Assembly (NCBI GenBank): GCA_002245855.1
Contig: NOUX01000003.1
Coordinates: 186,001-250,000, forward strand
Direction: 5' to 3'
Source: Sphingobacterium cellulitidis
GTDB taxonomy: Bacteria; Bacteroidota; Bacteroidia; Sphingobacteriales; Sphingobacteriaceae
Length of the DNA stretch: 64,000 nt
Part shown: piece after piece, positions 15,502-24,235 of the stretch
How positions within the stretch are numbered: the stretch's first letter is position 1
How the letters are laid out: each line of letters opens with the position of its first letter
The notes under the pieces: generated by a model
What the model saw: only the letters and a program-made list of their open reading frames with translations
What the model was told of the DNA's origin: nothing
Databases searched by the model: none
Program-made: the position numbers and the translations under genes

Positions 15502-16569
15502 ATGGCAAATATACGGCAAAAAAAATACAGATTAATTCTAAATAGTAAGATTTTGACAAGAAAACAAAGAATAGATGCTTTCGTAAAACTTGGGGAATAC
15601 CTGAGATCAGCAGAAATGGATCATGCTTCTATCTTAGATACTGCAGTCCATAAAAACGCATGGTATACCAAGGCGAATATTCAGCAACAAATAAAGGCAA
15701 TCGCACATAATTTGACTGAGGAAAAATTAAGTAAATGGTTAAAAGATGTTCCAGACACTGATCAGAATAAATCTGTGGGCTTAGTATTGGCAGGTAATTT
15801 ACCTCTTGTAGGGTTTCATGATATCATGTGTGTTTTATTGACTGGTTTTATTGCAAAGATTAAGGTGTCATCGGATGATGCAGGTTTAACCAAATTTGTT
15901 CTTGATAAGTTAATTGAAGTTGAGCCACTATTTAAGGAACAAATTCAATTAGTAGATAAACTAGAGAATTTTGACCTGGTTATAGCAACCGGAAGTAATA
16001 ATTCTGCTCGTTATTTTGAATATTACTTTGGAAAGAAACCTCATATCATTCGTAAAAATCGTAACTCCCTATCTGTATTAACTGGAAAGGAAAGTGATGA
16101 GGAATTGCAAAAGTTGGGGCATGATATTTTTGATTATTTTGGATTAGGATGTCGTTCCGTATCGAAAATTTTTATCCCTGAGGGGTATGATATTGTTCAT
16201 TTATTGAATAATCTGGAATCTTTCCATCCGATCAAGGATCACGCTAAGTATAACAACAATTATGATTTCAATAAATCCATATACCTGATTAATAAAAATA
16301 AACATTTTGACAATGGATTTTTATTATTGAAGGAGGATTCCAGCTTAGCCTCTCCCCTTGCGGTTGTACATTTTGAATACTACAAGGATCTTGCTGAGGT
16401 AGAGAAATATATCATTGATCATCAGGATGAGATCCAGTGTATTACGTCAGATGTCGAGTTGCATGCGGGGGATGTTCCGGTTTTTCCATTTGGGGCGAGT
16501 CAATATCCTGCATTAGACGATTATGCGGACAATGTAAATACCTTATCCTTTTTATTGGCGAACCAATAA
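15502..16569 (+). CDS. Acyl-CoA reductase (LuxC-like aldehyde dehydrogenase fold)
   Basis: This 355-residue protein belongs to the Bacteroidota acyl-CoA reductase group related to LuxC in the aldehyde-dehydrogenase superfamily. The probable catalytic nucleophile is Cys217 in GLGCRS; a nucleotide-binding region lies around SVGLVLAGNLPLVGFHD (91-107) and ATGSNNSARYF (162-172). It would reduce a fatty acyl-CoA to an aldehyde with NAD(P)H. The natural substrate and pathway in this lineage are not known to me. It is divergent from the ferredoxin gene, a neighbourhood I believe recurs in the phylum. Confidence 0.8.
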   Translation: MANIRQKKYRLILNSKILTRKQRIDAFVKLGEYLRSAEMDHASILDTAVHKNAWYTKANIQQQIKAIAHNLTEEKLSKWLKDVPDTDQNKSVGLVLAGNLPLVGFHDIMCVLLTGFIAKIKVSSDDAGLTKFVLDKLIEVEPLFKEQIQLVDKLENFDLVIATGSNNSARYFEYYFGKKPHIIRKNRNSLSVLTGKESDEELQKLGHDIFDYFGLGCRSVSKIFIPEGYDIVHLLNNLESFHPIKDHAKYNNNYDFNKSIYLINKNKHFDNGFLLLKEDSSLASPLAVVHFEYYKDLAEVEKYIIDHQDEIQCITSDVELHAGDVPVFPFGASQYPALDDYADNVNTLSFLLANQ

Positions 16570-16629
16570 TTAGCATTTATTGTCGTTATATGAGTGTGAA
16601 TTCGTAAAAAGTTATAATTTTGTTTGACT

Positions 16630-16833
16630 ATGTATGTAATTAAAGTTAAGGGTGTGGCAAAAATTCCGGATTATGTTCAGTTAAGGGACGATGCATTTAC
16701 GCTTTTGGCTTATTTTCGCGTGGACAGACCTGACAAATCACTGGACAAGATTGGTTTATCGGACAAAGCGGACTATATTATGGAAGTTGTTCGGGAGTTA
16801 CCATTTGGACAGATTAAGAAAATCGACTTATAA
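16630..16833 (+). CDS. Small conserved protein upstream of ftsE, function unknown
   Basis: The ATG at 16630 gives 67 residues; a TTG at 16624 would add two. The sequence MYVIKVKGVAKIPDYVQLRDDAF reads like a compact mixed alpha/beta protein with no membrane segment, cysteines or recognisable motif. The stop is 6 bp before ftsE on the same strand, so the two are probably co-transcribed. I do not recognise the family and assign no function. Confidence 0.75.
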   Translation: MYVIKVKGVAKIPDYVQLRDDAFTLLAYFRVDRPDKSLDKIGLSDKADYIMEVVRELPFGQIKKIDL

Positions 16834-16839
16834 ATTATC

Positions 16840-17523
16840 ATGAGAGAAGCAAATACAGTTATCAAACTTAAACATGTAGAAATCTATCAACAGAAGCATC
16901 TTGTACTATCTGATGTCAACCTTGATATCGCACAGGGGGAATTTTTATATCTCATTGGGCAATCAGGTTCAGGAAAGAGTAGTTTATTAAAAATAATCTA
17001 TGGCGATTTGTACATTGCAAATGGTGAGGGTATGATTGCTGGATTTGATTTAAAGAAGCTTCATGAGAATGATGTTCCCTATTTGAGACGTAAATTGGGC
17101 ATTGTATTTCAGGATTTCCATTTATTGAACGATAGAACTGTAGAGAAGAATTTAGAGTTTGCCTTGAAGGCTACCGGCTGGAAGGAAAAAGCGCAAATCG
17201 AGAACAGGATTATTGATGTATTGGAAAAGGTGGGCTTACGTTCAAAATTGAAGAAGATGCCACATGAGTTATCCGGAGGTGAGCAACAACGTGTTGTTAT
17301 TGCGAGGGCGTTACTAAACAATCCAGAGATTATATTGGCAGATGAGCCAACTGGGAACTTAGACCCGGCTACCTCGGAGGAGATAGTTTTATTATTACGT
17401 GATATTGCATCCTCAGGGACGGCAGTATTAATGGCTACACACGATTATCAAATTATTAGAAATATGCCTGCGCGTATCCTGAAGACTGCTGACGGAGCGT
17501 TGCATGACAATGTTAGCATTTAA
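16840..17523 (+). CDS. ftsE: FtsE-like ABC ATPase
   Basis: This 227-residue ABC ATPase matches FtsE, which with the membrane protein FtsX controls peptidoglycan hydrolases at the division septum. Walker A is GQSGSGKSS (40-48), the signature LSGGEQQR and Walker B with D-loop ILADEPTGNLD are canonical. The FtsE/LolD/MacB group is similar in sequence, so LolD-like roles cannot be excluded. No ftsX follows; a strong hairpin ends transcription 20 bp downstream. Confidence 0.82.
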   Translation: MREANTVIKLKHVEIYQQKHLVLSDVNLDIAQGEFLYLIGQSGSGKSSLLKIIYGDLYIANGEGMIAGFDLKKLHENDVPYLRRKLGIVFQDFHLLNDRTVEKNLEFALKATGWKEKAQIENRIIDVLEKVGLRSKLKKMPHELSGGEQQRVVIARALLNNPEIILADEPTGNLDPATSEEIVLLLRDIASSGTAVLMATHDYQIIRNMPARILKTADGALHDNVSI

Positions 17524-17543
17524 TAGCTGACAGTAGTAAAATC

Positions 17544-17601
17544 AATCCGACATTATTGCTAGTGAATGTAAGAAACACTGACAGCATGTCGGATTTTTTT
17601 T
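17544..17601 (+). terminator. Terminator after ftsE
   Basis: AATCCGACAT (17544-17553) pairs perfectly with ATGTCGGATT (17586-17595), followed by T8. The 32-nt loop is unusually long for an intrinsic terminator. Confidence 0.7.
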
Positions 17602-17662
17602 GTTGGCAAAAAAATTGATGGAACGGTACTTAAGGTTACACAAACAAGTTATTTATTAGGAG

Positions 17663-18184
17663 ATGATAAACGAGAACGAGAATATTCAAGACCCAGAAAT
17701 GAACAATTCGGAGGAGAATGTGGAGCAAGGATCTGCAGCGACCGAAGAGCTGACAAATAAGTTAAATGAATCAAACGATAAGTATGCGCGATTGGTAGCG
17801 GAGTTTGATAATTACAAGAAAAGAACTGCGAAGGAGAAGATTGATTTGATGCAATCTGCTGGTAAAGATGTAATCTTAAAGTTATTACCTGTAGTTGATG
17901 ATTTCGATCGTTCTTTGAGTTTTATGAAGGATGTTTCTTCAGATGATCCAATGAAACAAGGAATTGATTTGGTTTATCACAAGCTTAAAAAAACGATGGA
18001 ACAACTTGGGGTTAAGGAGATCGAAGTATTAGGTCAGCCATTTGATCCTGAGTTTCAAGAAGCGATTACCCTCATTCCTGCACCTAGTCCAGATTTGAAA
18101 GATAAGGTTATTGATGTTATTGAGAAGGGTTATACCTTAAATGACACTGTAATCAGATTTGCGAAAGTAGTTGTAGGTCAATAA
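17663..18184 (+). CDS. grpE: Nucleotide exchange factor GrpE
   Basis: GrpE promotes ADP/ATP exchange on the chaperone DnaK. The 173-residue protein has an acidic, disordered N-terminus, a long coiled-coil helix (about 25-70, ending ...ARLVAEFDNYKKRTAKEK) and the C-terminal beta domain with the hallmark GYTLNDTVIRFAKVVVG. It is 9 bp upstream of dnaJ. AGGAG directly abuts the ATG, too close for a usual Shine-Dalgarno pairing. dnaK is not in the window. Confidence 0.96.
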   Translation: MINENENIQDPEMNNSEENVEQGSAATEELTNKLNESNDKYARLVAEFDNYKKRTAKEKIDLMQSAGKDVILKLLPVVDDFDRSLSFMKDVSSDDPMKQGIDLVYHKLKKTMEQLGVKEIEVLGQPFDPEFQEAITLIPAPSPDLKDKVIDVIEKGYTLNDTVIRFAKVVVGQ

Positions 18185-18193
18185 ATATAAAAG

Positions 18194-19342
18194 ATGTCAA
18201 AAAGAGATTATTACGATGTCCTTGGAGTTTCCAGAACGGCAGAAGTAACAGAAATAAAAACATCATATCGTAAACTAGCCATTAAATATCACCCGGATAA
18301 GAATCCTGGTGACAAGGAGGCTGAAGATAAGTTTAAGGAAGCTGCTGAGGCCTATGAGGTTTTAAGCAATCCGGAGAAGAGAAAGCGTTATGATCAATTT
18401 GGTCATGCGGGCAATTCAGCTTCAGGATATGGCGGTGGCGGCATGAACATGGATGATATCTTCAGTCAATTTGGAGATATTTTCGGTGGTGGAAATCCGT
18501 TTGAAAGTTTCTTTGGTGGTGGCGGTGGCACTCGTGGCGGTCGTCGTGTACAACGAGGAAGCAATTTAAGGATCAAAGTAAAATTGACTCTTGAGGAAGT
18601 TGCCAAAGGGGTTGAGAAAAAAGTAAAAGTAAATAAGCAGGTTAAATGTAATACCTGTGATGGTACTGGTGCAAAAGATAAAAATTCATATCACACTTGT
18701 AATACCTGTGGTGGTTCTGGTTCGGTTCGCCGAGTGACCAACACCATTCTCGGTCAGATGCAAACAACAAGCACCTGTCCTACTTGTAATGGTGAGGGCG
18801 TTGAAATCACTGCAAAATGTACAGTTTGTAAGGGAGAAGGTTTAGTTCGTGGTGAAGAAACCATTTCTATCAATATCCCTGCAGGTGTAAGTGAAGGCAT
18901 GCAGTTATCGATGAGTGGTAAAGGTAATGCTGCACCTCGTGGAGGAATCCCTGGAGACCTTATTATTTTGGTTGAGGAAGTTCCGCACGAAACTTTAAAG
19001 CGTGATGGCATCAATGTGATCTATGATCTATATATCAATTTTGCTGATGCTGCCTTAGGCACGAGCGTAGAAATCCCTACGATCGATGGTAAAGCGAAAA
19101 TCAAGATTGAACCAGGTACTCAAGGTGGTAAGATTTTAAGATTGAAAGGTAAAGGATTGCCAGAAGTCAATTCTTATCATAAAGGAGATCAACTGGTGTA
19201 TGTCAATGTATGGACTCCAAAAACAGTATCCAAAGAGGAAAAAGAATTGTTGGAGAAACTGAAAAACTCAGCAAACTTTAAACCTCAACCTGGAAAAAGT
19301 GAGAAATCATTCTTTGAAAGGATTAAGGAGTATTTTGAGTAG
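18194..19342 (+). CDS. dnaJ: Chaperone DnaJ
   Basis: DnaJ is the co-chaperone that delivers substrates to DnaK and stimulates its ATPase. The 382-residue type-A J protein has the J domain (1-70, HPD at 33-35), a Gly/Phe-rich linker (about 75-125), four CxxCxGxG-type zinc repeats ([32 protein letters not shown]) and C-terminal substrate-binding domains. It forms an operon with grpE. Confidence 0.97.
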   Translation: MSKRDYYDVLGVSRTAEVTEIKTSYRKLAIKYHPDKNPGDKEAEDKFKEAAEAYEVLSNPEKRKRYDQFGHAGNSASGYGGGGMNMDDIFSQFGDIFGGGNPFESFFGGGGGTRGGRRVQRGSNLRIKVKLTLEEVAKGVEKKVKVNKQVKCNTCDGTGAKDKNSYHTCNTCGGSGSVRRVTNTILGQMQTTSTCPTCNGEGVEITAKCTVCKGEGLVRGEETISINIPAGVSEGMQLSMSGKGNAAPRGGIPGDLIILVEEVPHETLKRDGINVIYDLYINFADAALGTSVEIPTIDGKAKIKIEPGTQGGKILRLKGKGLPEVNSYHKGDQLVYVNVWTPKTVSKEEKELLEKLKNSANFKPQPGKSEKSFFERIKEYFE

Positions 19343-19349
19343 GAAGTAT

Positions 19350-19421
19350 TGAGATATGAGATGTGAGATTTGAGATAGTGGAAAGGAATATTGAGAATTG
19401 AGATGTGTGATAGTGGAAAGG
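19350..19421. repeat. TGAGATN heptad repeats with a duplicated 13-mer
   Basis: Just after the dnaJ stop, four head-to-tail 7-mers TGAGATN run from 19350 to 19377; three degenerate units follow at 19392-19412. GATAGTGGAAAGG occurs twice (19374-19386 and 19409-19421), 35 bp apart. Because the unit is 7 bp long and contains TGA, every plus-strand frame is blocked. The sequence is not coding. Confidence 0.7.
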
Positions 19422-19475
19422 CTGAAAATTCTTGAAATTCCTTAGGTACTAAAAATTTGAAATCTATTAAATCAT

Positions 19476-19512
19476 AAAAAAAGCTGGTCATTTTGTAATG
19501 ACCAGCTTTTTT
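19476..19512. terminator. Bidirectional terminator between dnaJ and kdsA
   Basis: AAGCTGGTCATT pairs with AATGACCAGCTT around a 4-nt loop, flanked by A and T runs, so it ends transcription in both directions. Confidence 0.85.
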
Positions 19513-19515
19513 GTT

Positions 19516-20331
19516 TTATAGAATTGCTTCTCTAATTCTTTGCAATTTCACGAGTAGATCTTCTAGTAGATCTAGGTGAAGCATATTAGCGCCGTCAGAT
19601 TTAGCATTAGCTGGGTCTGGGTGTGTTTCAATAAAGAGGCCATCTGCTCCCACTGCGATTGCAGCTTTTGCGATAGTTTCAATTAATTCTGGTTTCCCAC
19701 CTGTAACTCCTGAACTTTGATTCGGCTGTTGAAGTGAATGTGTACAGTCCATGACGGTTGGTACATTGAAAGACTTCATGACAGGTAAACCACGATAATC
19801 TACGATAAGGTCTTGATATCCGAATGTATTTCCGCGATCAGTAAGAATTACTTTTGGGTTTCCGGCATCTTGTACTTTCTCTACCGCAAATTTCATGGAT
19901 TCAGCAGATAGGAATTGTCCTTTTTTAATATTCACTACTTTTCCTGTTTCAGCAGCAGCCTGTAGAAGGTCTGTTTGTCTACAAAGGAAAGCAGGGATTT
20001 GAAGGACATCTACATATGCTGCAGCCATTGCAGCTTCATGGCTTTCGTGAATATCAGTAACAGTTGGTACCCCAAATGTTTTGCTCACTTTTTCCAAGAT
20101 CTTCAATGCTTTTTCATCTCCAATACCAGTAAATGAATTTCCCTTAGAACGGTTTGCCTTGCGGTAAGAACCTTTGAATATATAAGGGATATTTAGTTTA
20201 TCAGTAATGTTGACGATTTTATCAGCAATACGTAATGCTATTTCTTCACCTTCGATAGCACAAGGTCCCGCCATCAGGAAAAATGAAGAAGAGTTGCCAT
20301 TTTTAATTTCTGGCAAATATGTATTAATCAT
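19516..20331 (-). CDS. kdsA: 3-deoxy-8-phosphooctulonate (KDO-8-P) synthase
   Basis: KdsA condenses phosphoenolpyruvate with arabinose 5-phosphate to give KDO-8-phosphate for the lipopolysaccharide core. The 271-residue TIM-barrel protein shows the DAHP synthase I/KdsA family motifs MAGPCAIEG (near 21-29), FKGSYRKANRSK and the C-terminal GGKPELIETIAKAAIAVGADGLFIETHPDP. The substrate arabinose 5-phosphate would come from the isomerase at 22638-23603, just beyond recQ. It ends at the shared terminator and starts 7 bp after the recQ stop. Confidence 0.95.
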   Translation of the reverse strand: MINTYLPEIKNGNSSSFFLMAGPCAIEGEEIALRIADKIVNITDKLNIPYIFKGSYRKANRSKGNSFTGIGDEKALKILEKVSKTFGVPTVTDIHESHEAAMAAAYVDVLQIPAFLCRQTDLLQAAAETGKVVNIKKGQFLSAESMKFAVEKVQDAGNPKVILTDRGNTFGYQDLIVDYRGLPVMKSFNVPTVMDCTHSLQQPNQSSGVTGGKPELIETIAKAAIAVGADGLFIETHPDPANAKSDGANMLHLDLLEDLLVKLQRIREAIL

Positions 20332-20338
20332 ATATAAT

Positions 20339-22528
20339 TTAATTACCTAGTTCCGACATAAATTTGATACGCATCAATTGGATGTCTTCAAAGGAGTAAT
20401 CCTCCTCTCCTAGTTCATCCAAGGCCGTATCAATACCATCATTTTCAGCAGTTTTAAAATAGTCATAGACTTCATCCTGACGATCCTGATCAATCATCTC
20501 ATCGACAAAATATCCAATATTCAATTTTGTTCCGGAATTTACGATTGATTCTACTTCACGTAATAAGTCTTCATAACTAATTCCCTTAGCGGATGCAATA
20601 TCTTCCAAACTGATTTTTCTATCAATATTTTGAATGATGGACACTTTTAACGCCGATTTATTCGCGGTGCTTTTGATCACCAAATCTTGCGGTCTATCAA
20701 TATCATTATCATCCACATATTTCTTGATCAAATCAATAAAAGGAGCACCAAACTTCATGGCTTTACCTGAGCCTACCCCTTGGATTTGCTTCAACTCATC
20801 CATTGATATTGGATAGTGAGTACACATTTCGTCCAGAGAAGGGTCTTGGAAAATTACAAACGGAGGCAATGATTTCTGTTTAGCAATTTTCTTCCGCAGG
20901 TCTTTCAGCATTTTCAACAACTCAGTATCCAATGCGCCAGTTTGGCCGCCAGCATCTTCAGAAGAATCAGCTTTGGACATTTCCATTGGTTTGTTTAAGA
21001 TAAACTTCAATGGATATGGGTTATTGATATATTTTTTCCCACCTGGAGTCAATTGCAGTAAGCCATAATGATCGATATCCTTTTTAATAAAATCAGCGAG
21101 TTCAGCCTGACGGATCAAGGAGTTCCAGAAATTGACCCCTTGCTCCTTTCCAGATCCAAATAGCGCATGTGTATCATGCTTGTATTTAGATATTGGTTGA
21201 TTATTTTGACCGATCAACATATTGATAATGTGCTGATCATCAAACTTATCGCCTTCCTCTTTAATAAAGTTTAAGACAGTTAACAGAGGTTGCTCAGCAT
21301 CAAAATAAGTTTTTGCTGCTCTACAATTATCACACATAGAATTACAACCGGTCTCATCAAACTTTTCGCCGAAATAATGAAGGATTTGTTTTCTACGACA
21401 AACTGCAGATTCCGAATAATCGATAACCTCTTTTAATATTTGAGTACCTATTTCCTTTTCAGAAACAGGTTTATCTTTCATGAATTTTGTTAGCTTCTCG
21501 ACATCTTTTTCGGAATAGAAAGCCAAGCAATAACCTTCACCCCCATCCCGTCCAGCACGTCCAGTTTCCTGGTAGTAGCCTTCCATTGATTTAGGGATGT
21601 CATGGTGAATGACATAACGCACATCCGGTTTATCGATTCCCATTCCGAAGGCGATCGTAGCGACAATAACCTCGATGTCTTCCATCAAGAATTTGTCTTG
21701 CGTTTCTGCCCTAGTTTTGGCATCCAATCCAGCGTGGTAAGGTAAAGCCTTAATTCCGTTAATATTAAGGACTTCAGCGATTTCCTCTACCTTCTTGCGG
21801 CTCAAACAATAAACAATACCAGCTTTCCCAGAATTACTCTTAATAAAACGAACAATCTGTTTGATGACATCTTCTTTAGGTCTTACTTCATAGTACAAGT
21901 TAGTACGGTTGAATGAAGACTTAAACAAGCTAGCATCAGTCATTTGCAAATTTTTGCGAATGTCAGATTGAACTTTTGGGGTAGCAGTTGCAGTAAGAGC
22001 GATAATAGGGATGTTTTCGCCTATATCATTGATTACCTGGCGGATTTTACGATATTCAGGTCTGAAATCGTGCCCCCATTCGGAGATACAGTGAGCTTCA
22101 TCGACAGCGACGAAGGAAACTGTAATACTCTTCAGGAATTGCACATTTTCTTCCTTTGCCAAGGATTCAGGAGCAACATAGAGGAGTTTTGTTTTACCAT
22201 CTTGCACATCTTGTTTGACGCGCTGAATTTCATTTTTGGTAAGAGAAGAGTTCAAAAAGTGAGCTATACTATCTCTACCACCGAAGGCTCGGACTTGGTC
22301 GACTTGATTTTTCATCAGCGCGATTAGCGGAGAAATAACAATTGCAGTACCTTCGCTCATCAGAGCTGGCAACTGATAACAGATTGACTTTCCGCCACCG
22401 GTCGGCATAATTACGAAAGTATCTTTCTTATTAAGAACATTTGTAATAATTGCTTCCTGATCGCCTTTAAAAGTATCGAACCCAAAAAAATCTTGAAGAT
22501 TATCGAAAAGTGATTTTTCTATTTCCAT
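20339..22528 (-). CDS. recQ: ATP-dependent DNA helicase RecQ
   Basis: RecQ is a 3'-5' DNA helicase of recombination and fork repair. The 729-residue protein has Walker A MPTGGGKS (41-48), the DEAH box (VAVDEAHCISEWGHD), motif VI QETGRAGRDG, a zinc-binding four-Cys set (CRRKQILHYFGE...GCNSMCDNC), the winged-helix RQC region and an HRDC-like helical domain (about 530-610). It continues for roughly 110 residues past the HRDC domain, longer than E. coli RecQ (about 610), as is common in Bacteroidota. Probably co-transcribed with kdsA. Confidence 0.95.
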   Translation of the reverse strand: MEIEKSLFDNLQDFFGFDTFKGDQEAIITNVLNKKDTFVIMPTGGGKSICYQLPALMSEGTAIVISPLIALMKNQVDQVRAFGGRDSIAHFLNSSLTKNEIQRVKQDVQDGKTKLLYVAPESLAKEENVQFLKSITVSFVAVDEAHCISEWGHDFRPEYRKIRQVINDIGENIPIIALTATATPKVQSDIRKNLQMTDASLFKSSFNRTNLYYEVRPKEDVIKQIVRFIKSNSGKAGIVYCLSRKKVEEIAEVLNINGIKALPYHAGLDAKTRAETQDKFLMEDIEVIVATIAFGMGIDKPDVRYVIHHDIPKSMEGYYQETGRAGRDGGEGYCLAFYSEKDVEKLTKFMKDKPVSEKEIGTQILKEVIDYSESAVCRRKQILHYFGEKFDETGCNSMCDNCRAAKTYFDAEQPLLTVLNFIKEEGDKFDDQHIINMLIGQNNQPISKYKHDTHALFGSGKEQGVNFWNSLIRQAELADFIKKDIDHYGLLQLTPGGKKYINNPYPLKFILNKPMEMSKADSSEDAGGQTGALDTELLKMLKDLRKKIAKQKSLPPFVIFQDPSLDEMCTHYPISMDELKQIQGVGSGKAMKFGAPFIDLIKKYVDDNDIDRPQDLVIKSTANKSALKVSIIQNIDRKISLEDIASAKGISYEDLLREVESIVNSGTKLNIGYFVDEMIDQDRQDEVYDYFKTAENDGIDTALDELGEEDYSFEDIQLMRIKFMSELGN

Positions 22529-22585
22529 TGACTATGCAAAATAAATAGATGTAATAACGGTATGAATAATACGTGTTAAATAATG

Positions 22586-22593
22586 TATTTTTG
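22586..22593 (+). promoter_or_regulatory. -7 promoter element of kdsD
   Basis: TATTTTTG fits TAnnTTTG; the start codon follows about 45 bp later. No clear TTTG lies at the right distance upstream. Confidence 0.4.
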
Positions 22594-22637
22594 TAGCGAA
22601 TACATCAAATTTATACATAAAATTAAGGAAATAATAC

Positions 22638-23603
22638 GTGAAAAACAATATAGATATCAAATCGTTGGCGCAGAGCACTTTTGAACTTGAAGCAGCGAAC
22701 GTATTGGCACTTTCAGAGAAGATTAACAACGATTTTGTAGAAGTAATAGAGAGAATTTTGACCTTAAGAGGAAGGGTGATTTTGACGGGAATTGGAAAAA
22801 GTGCCATCATTGCCCAGAAGATTGTCGCGACATTAAATTCAACAGGTACCCCCTCTATTTTTATGCATGCTGCAGATGCGATTCATGGTGATTTAGGAAT
22901 TATTCAGGAGGATGATCTAATCATTGCCATTTCAAAAAGTGGAAATACCCCAGAAATAAAAGTATTGGTTCCCTATTTGAAGCAAACAGGTAATATTTTG
23001 GTGGCCATGGTAGGAAATCAGGATTCCTTTTTAGCAGAACAAGCAGATTATATCTTAGATACAAGCATTACTCGTGAGGCTTGTCCTAATAATTTAGCTC
23101 CAACGACCAGTACCACGGTTCAATTAGCCATGGGTGATGCAATTGCTGTTTGTTTACAAAACAAAAGGCAGTTCACCGATCAGGATTTTGCAAAATACCA
23201 TCCAGGTGGAGCATTGGGAAAACAATTGTACTTGAAGGTTGGAGATTTATCCGATCATAATGGCTTACCACAAGTTTCGGCGAATGCAGATGTACGTTCG
23301 GTATTGATCAGTATCACAGAATTCAGACTTGGAGCAACAGTAGTAATTGATGGAGGAGAAATTTTAGGAATTATTACAGATGGTGATATTCGAAGGATGT
23401 TGGAAAAGCATACTGACGTTAGCGGATTAATTGCGAAGGAGATTATGTCTGTAAATCCTAAGAAAATTGACAAAACAGAATTAGCGGCGAATGCGCTTCA
23501 TTTGATGCGTCAGAATAGTATTTCACAATTGGTTGTGACAGATTCAGGGAAATATGCGGGGATTATTCATTTGCAAGACATTTTAAAAGAAGGCATTATC
23601 TAA
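22638..23603 (+). CDS. kdsD: Arabinose-5-phosphate isomerase (KpsF/GutQ family)
   Basis: KdsD interconverts ribulose 5-phosphate and arabinose 5-phosphate, the precursor used by KdsA. The 321-residue protein has an N-terminal SIS sugar-isomerase domain (about 35-170; GIGKSAIIAQKI, SKSGNTPEI) and two C-terminal CBS domains (about 205-321). The start is GTG, with AAGGA 8 bases upstream, one of the few Shine-Dalgarno-like sites here. It is divergent from recQ and kdsA. Confidence 0.94.
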   Translation: MKNNIDIKSLAQSTFELEAANVLALSEKINNDFVEVIERILTLRGRVILTGIGKSAIIAQKIVATLNSTGTPSIFMHAADAIHGDLGIIQEDDLIIAISKSGNTPEIKVLVPYLKQTGNILVAMVGNQDSFLAEQADYILDTSITREACPNNLAPTTSTTVQLAMGDAIAVCLQNKRQFTDQDFAKYHPGGALGKQLYLKVGDLSDHNGLPQVSANADVRSVLISITEFRLGATVVIDGGEILGIITDGDIRRMLEKHTDVSGLIAKEIMSVNPKKIDKTELAANALHLMRQNSISQLVVTDSGKYAGIIHLQDILKEGII

Positions 23604-23677
23604 ATGCTTTATTGTAATATTCTTGTGTAATTATTTCAAAAAATGCATAAAGAATCGTATTCTTATAAAAATGGTCT

Positions 23678-23685
23678 TAGATTTG
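23678..23685 (+). promoter_or_regulatory. -7 promoter element of the DUF1573 gene
   Basis: TAGATTTG fits TAnnTTTG and lies 30 bp before the ATG at 23716. No matching upstream TTTG is seen. Confidence 0.4.
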
Positions 23686-23715
23686 ATTGAGTAAAGCAAC
23701 GAAAAAATTGAAACG

Positions 23716-24090
23716 ATGAAAAAGATTACAAGTATATGTGCAGTAATTATTGCATTTATTAGTTTGACGGCGATGGGAATGTTGGCTGCTGAGTTTAAAT
23801 TTGAAAAGGAAACACATGACTTTGGAAAGATTCCATTGAACAAGCCTGTTTCATACGAATATAAATTTAGTAACTCTGGGGATGAACCAATCATTATTTC
23901 AGATGTTCAACCTACCTGTGGCTGTTCTGTAGCAGAATTTACCAAAACCCCAGTAAAACCTGGAGAAGCTGGTACGATTAAAGTAACCTTTAATGCAGCA
24001 GCGAAAGGACCATTTACGAAGTCCTTTATTGTAAAATCGAATACAAAAACTCCAGTAAAAACACTTACCATTAAAGGTATAGTTGAATAA
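23716..24090 (+). CDS. DUF1573 secreted protein
   Basis: The 124-residue protein starts with a signal peptide (MKKITSICAVIIAFISLTAMG) and then has one Ig-like beta-sandwich with the family motif FEKETHDFGKIP, DVQPTCGCSVAEF and AGTIKVTFNAAAKGPF. DUF1573 proteins are abundant in Bacteroidota and are presumed periplasmic or surface proteins of unknown role. The paired Cys in the TCGC segment is a family hallmark. It forms its own transcription unit ending at a strong terminator. Confidence 0.88.
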   Translation: MKKITSICAVIIAFISLTAMGMLAAEFKFEKETHDFGKIPLNKPVSYEYKFSNSGDEPIIISDVQPTCGCSVAEFTKTPVKPGEAGTIKVTFNAAAKGPFTKSFIVKSNTKTPVKTLTIKGIVE

Positions 24091-24136
24091 GGAATTAATT
24101 TTTCAGGTTTTCCAAAAACCTAGAAAGTATATAAAA

Positions 24137-24177
24137 AAAATGAAAGCCGGCTTTAACTAAGTCGGCTTTCATTTTTT
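24137..24177. terminator. Strong terminator after the DUF1573 gene
   Basis: AAAATGAAAGCCG pairs with CGGCTTTCATTTT around a 13-nt loop and is followed by further T; an A run on the other side makes it usable in both directions. Confidence 0.85.
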
Positions 24178-24199
24178 AGGACAAGCTCAGTTTTATTTG

Positions 24200-24207
24200 T
24201 ATTTTTG
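24200..24207 (+). promoter_or_regulatory. -7 promoter element of the aminotransferase gene
   Basis: TATTTTTG fits TAnnTTTG; the ATG at 24236 follows 28 bp later. Confidence 0.4.
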
Positions 24208-24235
24208 CAGGGATAAAAAACATAATTAAATTATA

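Noticed and set aside
19350..19421. Considered whether the TGAGATN array could be a CRISPR
   Set aside because: Units are 7 bp with no spacers, and no cas genes are in the window.
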